Of a stretch of 64,000 bases of DNA, positions 1-8,172 are shown piece by piece. The DNA is from Borrelia hispanica CRI (GTDB taxonomy: Bacteria; Spirochaetota; Spirochaetia; Borreliales; Borreliaceae): the NCBI RefSeq assembly GCF_000500065.1, contig NZ_AYOU01000121.1:62001-126000 (forward strand). The letters are read 5' to 3'. Position 1 is the stretch's first letter. Each line of letters starts with the position of its first letter. The notes beneath the pieces are model-generated. The model was not told the origin of the DNA, ran no database searches, and was given only the letters and a program-made list of their open reading frames with translations. The position numbers were made by a program, and so were the translations under genes.

Positions 1-1246
1 ATCAAATTCACAAGAATTATATAATAAAATGGCCTTTAATAGTGGCGAACATAATGTTAATGATGATAATGCTAAGAGTAAAGTAAATATTGCAAGTATT
101 AAAGTTGATTCAAAAAAATTAGATCATTTGGTAAACCTTGTTGGTGAACTTGTGACGATTCATTCTAAGCTTGCTAAAGAGGCTGAGACTAGTAATAATA
201 ATGTTTTAAATTCAATTTCAGCTGAATTTTCTTTGCTGATTAATGAACTTAGAGATTATACTACAGGACTTAGAACAGTTCCTATTGAGATTTTATTTGT
301 CAAGTTCCAAAGAATAGTTAAAGATTTGTCTGTTCAGCTTGGTAAGTCAATTCATTATTATTCTCAAGGTGGTGATACCGTTCTTGATAAGAGTATTATT
401 GAAAGGTTAAATGAGCCTTTGGTACACTTAATTAGAAATTCAATCGATCATGGAATTGAACTTGATGAAGAGAGAGTAAAGGCAGGAAAGAAGTCCCATG
501 GAATAATTAGGCTTTCTGCACAACAATCAGGTGATTCTGTAATTGTTGTTATTGAAGATGATGGTAGGGGACTTGATAAACATAAGATAATTAAGAGAGC
601 TATAGAGAAAAATATAATATCTGAGGCTATATCTAGAACTTTATCTGATATTGATATTTATAATTTAATTTTTGAATCTGGATTTTCAACAGCTGATGTT
701 GTTACAAATATATCGGGTCGTGGTGTTGGAATGGATGTTGTTAAAAAACAGGTAGAGTCTCTTAGAGGGAATGTAGTTATTGAGAGTGAGTTTGGTAAAT
801 ATACCCGAATAAAATTAATTTTTCCTTTGACCTTAGCAATTATTGAAGGATGGCTTGTTAGGGTTTGCGATCAGTATTTTATTGTTCCTTTGTCTAATGT
901 TGAATCTTGTCTTGAGGCTGATAAATTGGATTCTAGGGTATACGGACTTGAAAGTGGTAGTAATGTCATGAATTATAGGGGAAGTATGATTAGCTTCATA
1001 AGGTTGAGGGAATTTTTTGAAATATCTAATGCAAAAAGTAATAGTGAACATGTTGTTGTTGTTAACACAAATAGTGGTAAAATAGGAATTGTGGTAGATG
1101 AGGTTTTAGGGCAACATCAAACCGTTATAAAAACTTTAGGTAAGATTTATTCTAAAGTAGAAGGAGTTTCTGGAGCTACAATACTAGGAGATGGCAGTTT
1201 GGCATTAGTCATTGATGTTGATAATATAACTAAAATTATAAGGTAG
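1..1246 (+). CDS. cheA: Chemotaxis histidine kinase CheA (CheA1-like), 5' truncated by window edge
   Basis: This is the C-terminal part of the CheA sensor kinase, which phosphorylates CheY and CheB in receptor arrays. The reading frame is open from base 2 to the ATG at 29, so that ATG is internal and the gene starts before the window. Visible in order are the dimerisation helices (LVNLVGELVTIHSKL), the ATPase domain with N box (HLIRNSIDHGIEL), G1 box (EDDGRGLD), F box (FESGFSTA) and G2 box (SGRGVGMDVV), and a C-terminal CheW-like domain from about residue 270. The phosphotransfer His domain would lie upstream and is not seen. cheB follows after 61 bp. The neighbours match the B. burgdorferi cheA1 locus rather than the cheA2 locus; that paralogue assignment is from gene order. 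Confidence 0.95.
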   Translation, partial: SNSQELYNKMAFNSGEHNVNDDNAKSKVNIASIKVDSKKLDHLVNLVGELVTIHSKLAKEAETSNNNVLNSISAEFSLLINELRDYTTGLRTVPIEILFVKFQRIVKDLSVQLGKSIHYYSQGGDTVLDKSIIERLNEPLVHLIRNSIDHGIELDEERVKAGKKSHGIIRLSAQQSGDSVIVVIEDDGRGLDKHKIIKRAIEKNIISEAISRTLSDIDIYNLIFESGFSTADVVTNISGRGVGMDVVKKQVESLRGNVVIESEFGKYTRIKLIFPLTLAIIEGWLVRVCDQYFIVPLSNVESCLEADKLDSRVYGLESGSNVMNYRGSMISFIRLREFFEISNAKSNSEHVVVVNTNSGKIGIVVDEVLGQHQTVIKTLGKIYSKVEGVSGATILGDGSLALVIDVDNITKIIR

Positions 1247-1307
1247 TATATTCTTAGAGTAAGATATCTTGGTTTTTATAAAGGTAGGTTTATATTAAAT
1301 AATAATA

Positions 1308-2459
1308 ATGAAAATATTGGTAATTGATATTCAAGGTCTTATAAGACAGGTTTTTGTTAGAGCCTTTTCTAAGGATGCAGATGTTGAGATATTAAATCCA
1401 GGTTCTAATCCTTTAAATCTTATTAATATTTTTTTGCAAAAATTTCCTGATGTAGTTATTATTGATGAAAATACGGCTAAGTCACATTTTGGAAATGCAC
1501 TTAACAATGTTCTTAATAATATTTCACTTCCTGTTATTTTTATAGCAGAGAATGAAGTTTATCCAAAATTTGGTTTTCTTGATTCTAAAAAGGATAAGAT
1601 TAAATTAATAATCAATAAACTTAATTTTAAACTTACAGTTAATTTATTTAGAAGTGATTATTTAGATTTAATCAAATCAGAAATTAAGAAATTAGTAGAT
1701 CATAAGTTTGTAGCTTCTTTTGAAAGTAAGAGAATAAAATCTCCTGATTTTTTTGAAAAAACTGAAAGTAAAGAGTCTGAGAGAGATATTACTAATATAA
1801 CCAAAAGTTATAAAGTGGCAGATGTTATTAATGTTTCTCCTAAAAATGGTCCAGATGTTATTCTGAAGTATCAAGGTGTAATTAATAAAAATAAGACAGG
1901 AAAAATTATTTTTGTTGGGGCTTCAACTGGTGGTACTGAGGCTTTAAGAGTTTTTTTAAAATTATTCAAAAAAGATTCTCCTCCAATTGTAATTGTGCAA
2001 CATATGCCTGGGGGTTTTACAACATCTTTTGCAAAAAGTTTGAATAATGAATTTGAAGTTGATGTAAAAGAAGCTGAAGATGGAGATATTTTAAGACCTG
2101 GTCTTGTAATAATTGCAAATGGTCATTATCATTTAATTGTGAAATATGCTAATGGAAATTATTTTACTCATCTAATTGATGGGCCTCCAGTTAGCAGACA
2201 TAAACCTTCCGTTAATGTGTTATTTCGTTCTGCTGCTATGTATGCAGGAGAGAATGCCATTGGAGTTATGCTTACGGGAATGGGGGATGATGGTGCTAGT
2301 TGTATGCTTGAAATGAAAAATAGTGGTGCATATAATATTGCACAAGATCAATTAACTTCTGTAGTATTTGGTATGCCTATGGAGGCAATCAAGATAGGTG
2401 CTGTGGATAAGGTCCTTCCTTTAAATAAAATATCTGAGTGTATTTTAAGGAGATCTTAA
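1308..2459 (+). CDS. cheB: Chemotaxis protein-glutamate methylesterase CheB
   Basis: CheB removes methyl groups from receptor glutamates and so resets sensory adaptation. The C-terminal catalytic domain (about residues 195-383) is clear: the Ser of VGASTGG, the His of VQHMPGGF and the Asp of MLTGMGDDGA form the expected Ser-His-Asp set. The N-terminal receiver domain is weak. It keeps D7 and a likely phospho-acceptor D53, but the usual DD pair reads DI and the MP after the acceptor is absent. A long, poorly conserved linker (about 100-190) joins the two. The gene lies between cheA and a receptor-like gene, and its TAA overlaps the next ATG by one base, so they are translationally coupled. Confidence 0.93.
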   Translation: MKILVIDIQGLIRQVFVRAFSKDADVEILNPGSNPLNLINIFLQKFPDVVIIDENTAKSHFGNALNNVLNNISLPVIFIAENEVYPKFGFLDSKKDKIKLIINKLNFKLTVNLFRSDYLDLIKSEIKKLVDHKFVASFESKRIKSPDFFEKTESKESERDITNITKSYKVADVINVSPKNGPDVILKYQGVINKNKTGKIIFVGASTGGTEALRVFLKLFKKDSPPIVIVQHMPGGFTTSFAKSLNNEFEVDVKEAEDGDILRPGLVIIANGHYHLIVKYANGNYFTHLIDGPPVSRHKPSVNVLFRSAAMYAGENAIGVMLTGMGDDGASCMLEMKNSGAYNIAQDQLTSVVFGMPMEAIKIGAVDKVLPLNKISECILRRS

Positions 2460-4231
2460 TGGAAAATAATGATAAATTTTTGGATATTGATTCGCACATT
2501 AATAAGGTATTAACAGAACTTGAAACTTTTGATAATCGTTCAAGGCAAGTTTATGCAAGCTTAAGTAAATCAATTCCTAGGTTAATAGAAAAACTTTCTA
2601 AAGATATTAAAGATTTGTCTTTTAATATTGGGTTTATTTCTGATCTTGATGTTGATAATGACTATTCTTTAAATAATTTTATATCTAAAGTAATAAGCGT
2701 ACTTAATGATTTCGTATTTTATTTTAATTCGTCAACTGAGATTCTTGAGTCTCAATTTAGTATAATACGGGATAAGGTTAAGGATATAGAAATTCTTGAA
2801 GATGTAATTGAAAAAATGAAAAAAAGTTCTATCGATATGGAGATAATGTCGATTAATACACTGACTGTTGCCATGAGAGCTGGGAGAGCTGGCGGTGCTT
2901 TTTCTTATATTACAAATGAGATTAAAACCTTAACTCAATCTATGATTAAGCAAGCAGATCAGCTAACTAGTAAGGGTAGAGATATTAAGGTTGGACTTGA
3001 TCGGGCTAAAGAGCAGGTACTTGAAAATAATACAGCTGAGAATAAAATTCTTGAAGAATTTAAAGAGGATTTGATAAAAAATATCGATGAATTTGCAGGA
3101 AGTATTGGAGAGGTTATTGCATTTTATGATAATGTATTAAAAATACTTCATGAATTTAAATTTAAATTTGTAAATGCTGTATCTTATCTACAATTTCAAG
3201 ATCGACTTACTCAGTCTTTACATCATTTAAATGTTATGTATTCTAGCATTGATGTTTTTAAATTTAGGGATATAAGTGAAATTCAAAAATTAAAAATTTT
3301 ATCTGTTTTTACAGATTCTTCTAGAATGATAATTAGGGATGTTATTTCTAAATTAGACGAAAATTGTATGGCTTTTGAAGAATTTATTGATACATCTATT
3401 TCTTCTATTCAAGTCATTAATGATTTAAAGTCAGATAATTCTTCATATGTTGATATTTCAAAGTCTGTTGAATCTTGTTCTATTATCTTATCAAATTTAC
3501 TTAGGAGAATAGATGATGTTGAGAAAAATAATTCTAATTTTTTAAATCTTTATTATGAACAAATTAAGCTTGTTAAATCTTTAGAATTAATGTTTTCAAA
3601 TATTTCAGCTATTTCTTCTCGATTTCAAAATATCAATATAGCTTCTAAAATAGAGGTTGTAAAGAGAGTTGAACTTGAAGATATGGAAGGCAATATTTCT
3701 GAAATGTCCAAAATTATTAATAATATTGATTTAAATATTACTAAAGGACGAGAATTTCTATCTCAAATAATATTCTTTTTTGAAAAAGTTGTAAAAGATT
3801 GTGACAATCGCTTTTATATTGAAAAAAATTATTTTAATAAGTTTAAGAAATTGTTTATAGAGATAAAGGGTAATATTGTTGAGATAAAAAGGATAGCTAT
3901 TGATCATGTATTATCTTATGAAATGTTTCCCGTTAATTTTTTGGAAATATTTGAAGAGGTAAAATTAGATATTCATAGTATAAAAGCTTTACGAGAGGAT
4001 CTTATAAATATTGAAAAGATTTTAATTGACATAGAAAATGATATTAATAGTAATCTTGATTCAGAGTTATTAAAACACGATTTTAAGTGTATTGAAGTGG
4101 AAGATAAAGAGTTTATTCGTAGAATTGCTAATAGATTTACTTTGTTTGTTCATAAGAAGTATTTATTATCGCTTATTGAAGATGAAAAGGATGTTCATTC
4201 ATTTGATGAGGGTAGTGTAATTTTATTCTAA
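2459..4231 (+). CDS. Receptor-like chemotaxis protein without membrane segments (BB0569-like)
   Basis: A 590-residue, mostly helical, acidic protein with no signal peptide or membrane segment. Residues about 122-160 resemble a degraded chemoreceptor signalling hairpin (SINTLTVAMRAGRAGGAFSY aligns with the ALNAAIEAARAGEAGRGFA-type tip and is followed by NEIKTL). A second element, LQFQDRLTQSLHHL, resembles one seen in other soluble chemotaxis proteins. The frame stays open back to 2438, but the ATG at 2459 is preferred because it has AAGGAG just upstream and overlaps the cheB stop. I recall that the B. burgdorferi counterpart is described as a chemoreceptor-like array protein. A role in organising CheA1 arrays is inferred from the operon. 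Confidence 0.8.
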   Translation: MENNDKFLDIDSHINKVLTELETFDNRSRQVYASLSKSIPRLIEKLSKDIKDLSFNIGFISDLDVDNDYSLNNFISKVISVLNDFVFYFNSSTEILESQFSIIRDKVKDIEILEDVIEKMKKSSIDMEIMSINTLTVAMRAGRAGGAFSYITNEIKTLTQSMIKQADQLTSKGRDIKVGLDRAKEQVLENNTAENKILEEFKEDLIKNIDEFAGSIGEVIAFYDNVLKILHEFKFKFVNAVSYLQFQDRLTQSLHHLNVMYSSIDVFKFRDISEIQKLKILSVFTDSSRMIIRDVISKLDENCMAFEEFIDTSISSIQVINDLKSDNSSYVDISKSVESCSIILSNLLRRIDDVEKNNSNFLNLYYEQIKLVKSLELMFSNISAISSRFQNINIASKIEVVKRVELEDMEGNISEMSKIINNIDLNITKGREFLSQIIFFFEKVVKDCDNRFYIEKNYFNKFKKLFIEIKGNIVEIKRIAIDHVLSYEMFPVNFLEIFEEVKLDIHSIKALREDLINIEKILIDIENDINSNLDSELLKHDFKCIEVEDKEFIRRIANRFTLFVHKKYLLSLIEDEKDVHSFDEGSVILF

Positions 4232-4250
4232 CTTTTGTATACTTTTGTAT
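4231..4250 (+). repeat. Perfect 10-bp tandem duplication upstream of cheY2
   Basis: The decamer ACTTTTGTAT occurs twice back to back, starting on the last base of the upstream stop codon and ending 17 bases before the cheY2 ATG. It lies in the only gap between the two genes, so it could affect a local promoter or mRNA processing; no function is shown by sequence alone. Confidence 0.8.
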
Positions 4251-4267
4251 GGGTTTAGGAGCGTTTC

Positions 4268-4642
4268 ATGCAAAAAAGGATTTTGGTTATAGATGACAAT
4301 AGAGCTATTAGGCAAAGTGTTGCTTATATTTTGGAGCAGAATGGTTTTGTGGTTGCTGAGGCTCAGGATGGTCTTGAGGGTGTATCTAAGTTTAAGGAGG
4401 CTGTTGGACAGAGTGATAAAGATTTTGATCTAGTAATTACAGATATCAATATGCCTAATTTAGATGGAATAGGAGTGATAAAAGAGATAAGAGAGCTTGG
4501 AAGTTTTGTTCCAATACTTGTTTTAACTACTGAATCTGAACAATCGAAAGTTGATGAAGGTCGTAAAGCTGGCGCTACTGGTTGGCTTGTTAAACCTTTC
4601 AATCCCGATACTCTTATGCACACAATATCAAAAATATTTTAA
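4268..4642 (+). CDS. cheY2: CheY-family response regulator (CheY2-like)
   Basis: A 124-residue single-domain receiver with all catalytic positions intact: the acidic pair D9-D10, phospho-acceptor D59 (VITDINMP), T87 and K109 (LVKPF). It would accept phosphate from CheA and, in canonical systems, bind the flagellar switch. AGGAG lies about 9 bases before the ATG. It is the last gene of the cheA-cheB run. By order it matches CheY2 of B. burgdorferi, which I recall is not the main motility regulator and has been linked to infectivity. The output target here cannot be read from the sequence. Confidence 0.95.
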   Translation: MQKRILVIDDNRAIRQSVAYILEQNGFVVAEAQDGLEGVSKFKEAVGQSDKDFDLVITDINMPNLDGIGVIKEIRELGSFVPILVLTTESEQSKVDEGRKAGATGWLVKPFNPDTLMHTISKIF

Positions 4643-4690
4643 TTTTTATATTTTAATCTTTATTTTTAGATTATCGTAAGGTTTAGTCTT

Positions 4691-6034
4691 ATGAGTTTTA
4701 AGCTAGATAAACAGTTTTATTTTCATTTAGAGGAATTAATTAAATTTAATAGTGTTAATGCTCCTGCATTAAAGAGTAAACCTTTTGGAGAACAAATTGA
4801 TTTATGTCTAGATAAAGTATTAGAAATTGCTCGAGATATTGGTTTTAAAGTTTATAAAGATCCAGATGGATATTATGGTTTTGCTGAGATAGGTCAGGGT
4901 GATGAACTTATAGGTATTTTAACTCATATTGATATTGTTGATGCTGGCAATATATCTAAATGGTATTCAAATCCTTTTGAACTTGGTTTTAGAGATGGAA
5001 GAGTTTATGCTAGAGGTATTTTAGATGATAAGGGACCTTTAATGGCTGTTCTTTATGCTTTTAAAATGTTGCTATTAGAGAAAATTTGTTTTAAGAAGAG
5101 ATTTAGAGTGATTTTTGGAACAGATGAAGAGACTGCATGGCGTTGTATTGAGCAATATAAGATTAACGAAGAGATTCCTGATTTTTCTTTTACTCCTGAT
5201 GGTGATTTTCCTATTGTTAATGCTGAGAAGGGGTTATTGCAATTTGATGTTATTAGTGATGAACAATTTTTTATGGACCTTGAGCTTGGTATAGGATATA
5301 ATGTTATTCCTGATGAATGTTCTTTTGAGCTTGGTGATGCTAATAAAGATGATTTTAGGATTTTGCTTGATAATTTTGATGGTAAAATTAGGTATAAGTT
5401 TTTTGAAAACAATGTTTTAATTCATGGCATTTCTGCACATGCTTCTTTACCCGAACTTGGTGTTAATGTTGCTCCTTATGCATTAGATATTATTAAATCT
5501 TTAGGAATAAGAAGTAATTTTATTGATTTTTTTGAAGACAGGATTGGTTTTACTATCAATGGAGAGAAATTGTTTGGGAAGATTTTGGAAGATTTGCAAT
5601 CCGGAAAACTTACTCTTTGTTTGACAAAAATTAAATTGTCTAAAACATCTAATCAAATTTTGTCTTTTGATATGAGGTATCCTATAAGTTATAAAAGGGA
5701 AGATTTAGTAAATTTAATAAAGAAAACTTTAGATTTATATTCTCTAAATTATAGTGAAGTTTCTTTTCTTGATCCTCTTTATGTTGATTCCAAGTTGAAA
5801 TTTATTTCATCTTTAATGGAAGTTTATCAGGATTTTACAGGTGAGAGTGATGTTAATCCTATTTCTATTGGTGGTGCAACTTATTCAAGAGCTTTGAAAA
5901 ATTGTGTTGCTTTTGGACCATTATTTAAAGGTTCAGATAATACAGCTCATCAGATTAATGAATATATTAATGAAAATGAACTTATGGATCTTATTTTGAT
6001 TTATAAGAATGCTGTTGAAAAACTTAATACTTAA
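4691..6034 (+). CDS. pepV: M20-family dipeptidase, PepV type
   Basis: A 447-residue zinc aminopeptidase of the M20 family that should release amino acids from dipeptides in the cytoplasm. PepV-like features include the HxD metal motif (LTHIDIVD), the metal-bridging Asp and catalytic region (ARGILDDKGP), the acidic cluster FGTDEETAW, the sequence FTPDGDFP typical of this branch, and a late His (DNTAHQINEY). The central lid domain carries HGISAHAS. The start has AAGG about 13 bases upstream. I do not remember a gene at this spot in B. burgdorferi, where cheY2 is followed by tRNA-Leu and pyrH, so it may be a clade-specific gene. Its length and base composition look native. Confidence 0.85.
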   Translation: MSFKLDKQFYFHLEELIKFNSVNAPALKSKPFGEQIDLCLDKVLEIARDIGFKVYKDPDGYYGFAEIGQGDELIGILTHIDIVDAGNISKWYSNPFELGFRDGRVYARGILDDKGPLMAVLYAFKMLLLEKICFKKRFRVIFGTDEETAWRCIEQYKINEEIPDFSFTPDGDFPIVNAEKGLLQFDVISDEQFFMDLELGIGYNVIPDECSFELGDANKDDFRILLDNFDGKIRYKFFENNVLIHGISAHASLPELGVNVAPYALDIIKSLGIRSNFIDFFEDRIGFTINGEKLFGKILEDLQSGKLTLCLTKIKLSKTSNQILSFDMRYPISYKREDLVNLIKKTLDLYSLNYSEVSFLDPLYVDSKLKFISSLMEVYQDFTGESDVNPISIGGATYSRALKNCVAFGPLFKGSDNTAHQINEYINENELMDLILIYKNAVEKLNT

Positions 6035-6049
6035 AAGTTTATAGAATAG

Positions 6050-6133
6050 TACCGGTAGTCGGAGTCGAACCGACACGAGATTGCTCCCATCAGATTTTGA
6101 GTCTGACGCGTCTACCAATTCCGCCATACCGGC
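6050..6133 (-). tRNA. tRNA-Leu (anticodon CAA)
   Basis: Reverse-strand class II tRNA. The acceptor GCCGGTA pairs with TACCGGT (last pair G-U), the anticodon loop CTCAAAA is closed by TCAGA/TCTGA, there is a long variable arm, and the T arm is GTCGG-TTCGACT-CCGAC. The discriminator is A and no CCA is encoded. It lies in the direction of pyrH, 8 bases downstream of that gene's stop. Confidence 0.97.
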
Positions 6134-6141
6134 AATAGATT

Positions 6142-6831
6142 TTATTTTACTATAATAGTGCCTAAAAAATCATCATTTTTATCGAAAACTTTTTGTAAAT
6201 TTGTAAGATCAGTGCCATTAAGTATATAAGCTTTAATACCAAGTTTTAATGCTAGTTCTGTTGCTATTGGATCGAATGGTAAATGTGAACCAGGTTCCCA
6301 ATCTTTTCCTACAATATTTTGTAATTCATTCCAAGTGATGTTTTTAAACCCTTTTGCATCATTATATTTTTTTGGGTCTTTATCATATATTTGATCAATA
6401 TTGGTTAAATTAATTATTTCGTTTGAATTGAACTTTTCTGCAAGTTTTACAGTAATATAGTCTGTTGAAAATCCTGGTTTCCATCCTGATGCAACTAATA
6501 TTTGTCCTTTAAATTGAAAATCTTCAGTTGGGTTGCTTACAATATCGTTGATGCAAAGTGGTTGCATTGCTTTGCTTATAAGAGCTGCATTTAGTTTAGT
6601 TGCCATTATCCCAATTTCATCGAGTTCATGATTTTTAAATTTAGGATTAATTTGCTTATAAGCATCTTGATATTCTCTTGCTGTTTTTCCTCCTCCTGTA
6701 ATTAAAATAACTTTTCTGTTAGGTTCTTTTTTTATCCATTGAAAAATAAGATTTTTTAAATTTTTAATGTATGTTGTATTAATGTGATTAGGATTGATTA
6801 TCCCTCCCCCAAGACTAATTATTTTTATCAT
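6142..6831 (-). CDS. pyrH: UMP kinase of the amino acid kinase family
   Basis: A 229-residue amino acid kinase fold protein expected to make UDP from UMP, feeding CTP synthase encoded nearby. It starts with a glycine-rich nucleotide loop (ISLGGGIINP), has a second Gly loop (ILITGGGKTAREY), and has the late phosphate-binding region (IDQIYDKDPKKY) seen in UMP kinases. It is closer in appearance to the archaeal-type PyrH, with the shorter N-terminus, than to the usual bacterial type. A GGAG-type ribosome site precedes the ATG. It is divergent from the glycosyltransferase gene and is followed by tRNA-Leu on the same strand. Confidence 0.88.
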   Translation of the reverse strand: MIKIISLGGGIINPNHINTTYIKNLKNLIFQWIKKEPNRKVILITGGGKTAREYQDAYKQINPKFKNHELDEIGIMATKLNAALISKAMQPLCINDIVSNPTEDFQFKGQILVASGWKPGFSTDYITVKLAEKFNSNEIINLTNIDQIYDKDPKKYNDAKGFKNITWNELQNIVGKDWEPGSHLPFDPIATELALKLGIKAYILNGTDLTNLQKVFDKNDDFLGTIIVK

Positions 6832-6909
6832 CTAAACTCCTTATTTGAGTTGGTTATTTTTTATTTAAATTTGTATTATATAGTATATTTATATTCAGGT
6901 TGTTGGAAA

Positions 6910-6928
6910 ATATGATTTAAAATCATAT
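6910..6928. repeat. Interrupted palindrome in the pyrH/glycosyltransferase divergent region
   Basis: ATATGATTT-A-AAATCATAT, perfect 9-bp arms around one base, lies 78 bases before the pyrH start and about 120 bases before the glycosyltransferase ATG. It has no following T-run, so it looks more like a protein-binding site than a terminator. A similar palindrome occurs at 21035. Confidence 0.5.
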
Positions 6929-7046
6929 CACCTTATTAACTATACTATATTGTGCAATGTTTCCTTATATCTTATAGTTAAGAATATTTAGTATATTGAA
7001 TTGTTTACAGGTTTTGCTTAGGTAGGTATTTATTTAGGAGGATTTT

Positions 7047-8111
7047 ATGTATAAGTACAAGGTTTCTGTGATTATTTGTTTTTTTAATGCTGAGAGTACC
7101 CTTGAAACGATGTTGAAGAACGCTGTTAATCAGACATTGCGAGATAAGGAAATTATATTGGTAAATGATGGTTCTTATGATCATAGCTTAAAGGTAGCTC
7201 AAAAATTTGCGGAACAATATGATTTTGTCAAAATTATTAATCAGAAAAATATGGGAATATCTGTTGCTAGGAATAATGGTTTTGATAAATCTGAGGGAGA
7301 ATATATAGTCTATTGGGATAGTGATGATCTTGTTGAAAATACTATGCTTGAGGTACTATATAATAGGGCAAAAGCTGATAATTCAGATATAGTTTGTTCT
7401 CAGTTTTATATTTATTTTCTTGCACGAAAGATTAAAAGAAAATCAGTTCTTCCTTTTCCTAATTATCCAATAACCGGTGAAGAGGCTTTTAAGAATTTAT
7501 TATTGACTGTTTTCTCTAGTTTTTATAAAAAAAATTTTGTTGTAGGTACAGTGTGGGATAAATTGATTAGAAGAGATTTGATTGTAAATAATAATATTAA
7601 ATTTAATGATGTAATATTAGAGGATATAGTTTTTATGCTGCATGCTTTTTTAAAAGCGAATAAAGTTTCTTTTGTAAATAATTATTTCTATACTAATTTT
7701 CAAAGGATGGGAAGTGCTAGTTCATCAATTAGTGTAATTAGTAAGTTAAATATGTCTCTGAAGGTTGTAGAGAATCTTTTAAAAGAAGAGGGGTTATTTG
7801 AAAAATATTTTGAATATTATAAAAAATTCTATTTGCAACTTTATTATTATATTTCTTTTAAGCAAGTTTATGTTATAAATTGGCATATCAAGAATAAATT
7901 TGTATATAAAGCTCATAAATCAAAACTCATTTTTGTTCTTAATGAAGTTAAAAATTCAAAAGAATTTCAAAATTATTATGCAAGTCTTAAAAGTTCCAGA
8001 TTTAGTGAGTTACAAACTTTGCCAAAAGTGATGTTAAAAATTTGGAATCTGAGTTCTGGATTGTACGTTAATTTTTCCATATTCATGTATAAGGCTTTCT
8101 TGAAAAATTAA
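7047..8111 (+). CDS. Family 2 glycosyltransferase
   Basis: A 354-residue GT-A fold transferase. The N-terminal domain (about 1-110) shows the GT2 start VSVIICFFNAESTL, the nucleotide-binding VNDGS, the region GISVARNNG and the DxD-like metal site WDSDD. A later ED (VILEDIVFM) could supply the catalytic base. No signal peptide is seen; the C-terminal half is basic and aromatic and may sit on the inner membrane. AGGAGG lies 7 bases before the ATG. Borrelia lacks lipopolysaccharide but makes galactosyl and glucosyl glycolipids, so a lipid acceptor is possible. The sugar and acceptor cannot be read from the sequence. Confidence 0.88.
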   Translation: MYKYKVSVIICFFNAESTLETMLKNAVNQTLRDKEIILVNDGSYDHSLKVAQKFAEQYDFVKIINQKNMGISVARNNGFDKSEGEYIVYWDSDDLVENTMLEVLYNRAKADNSDIVCSQFYIYFLARKIKRKSVLPFPNYPITGEEAFKNLLLTVFSSFYKKNFVVGTVWDKLIRRDLIVNNNIKFNDVILEDIVFMLHAFLKANKVSFVNNYFYTNFQRMGSASSSISVISKLNMSLKVVENLLKEEGLFEKYFEYYKKFYLQLYYYISFKQVYVINWHIKNKFVYKAHKSKLIFVLNEVKNSKEFQNYYASLKSSRFSELQTLPKVMLKIWNLSSGLYVNFSIFMYKAFLKN

Positions 8112-8122
8112 TATTTTAATTC

Positions 8123-8151
8123 TTGTATTTATTTTTATACTATTTTATAAT
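8123..8151 (+). promoter_or_regulatory. Sigma-70-type promoter for the ABC transporter pair
   Basis: TTGTAT (8123-8128), a 17-base spacer and TATAAT (8146-8151), followed 21 bases later by the TTG start at 8173 with AAGGAG in between. This suggests that the two transporter genes have their own promoter. Confidence 0.6.
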
Positions 8152-8172
8152 GTGCCTGAAGGAGAATTTTAG

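Noticed and set aside
29-31. ATG at 29 as the start of cheA
   Set aside because: The same frame is open to base 2, and the phosphotransfer domain would be missing, so the gene begins before the window.
833-1051. Antisense frames inside genes (for example in cheA, cheY2, dnaE and the receptors)
   Set aside because: They lie opposite well-supported coding genes in frames open by chance in AT-rich sequence; none shows a family motif or ribosome site.
5933-6127. Minus-strand open frame over tRNA-Leu
   Set aside because: Its beginning is tRNA sequence, and the rest is the reverse of the dipeptidase gene.
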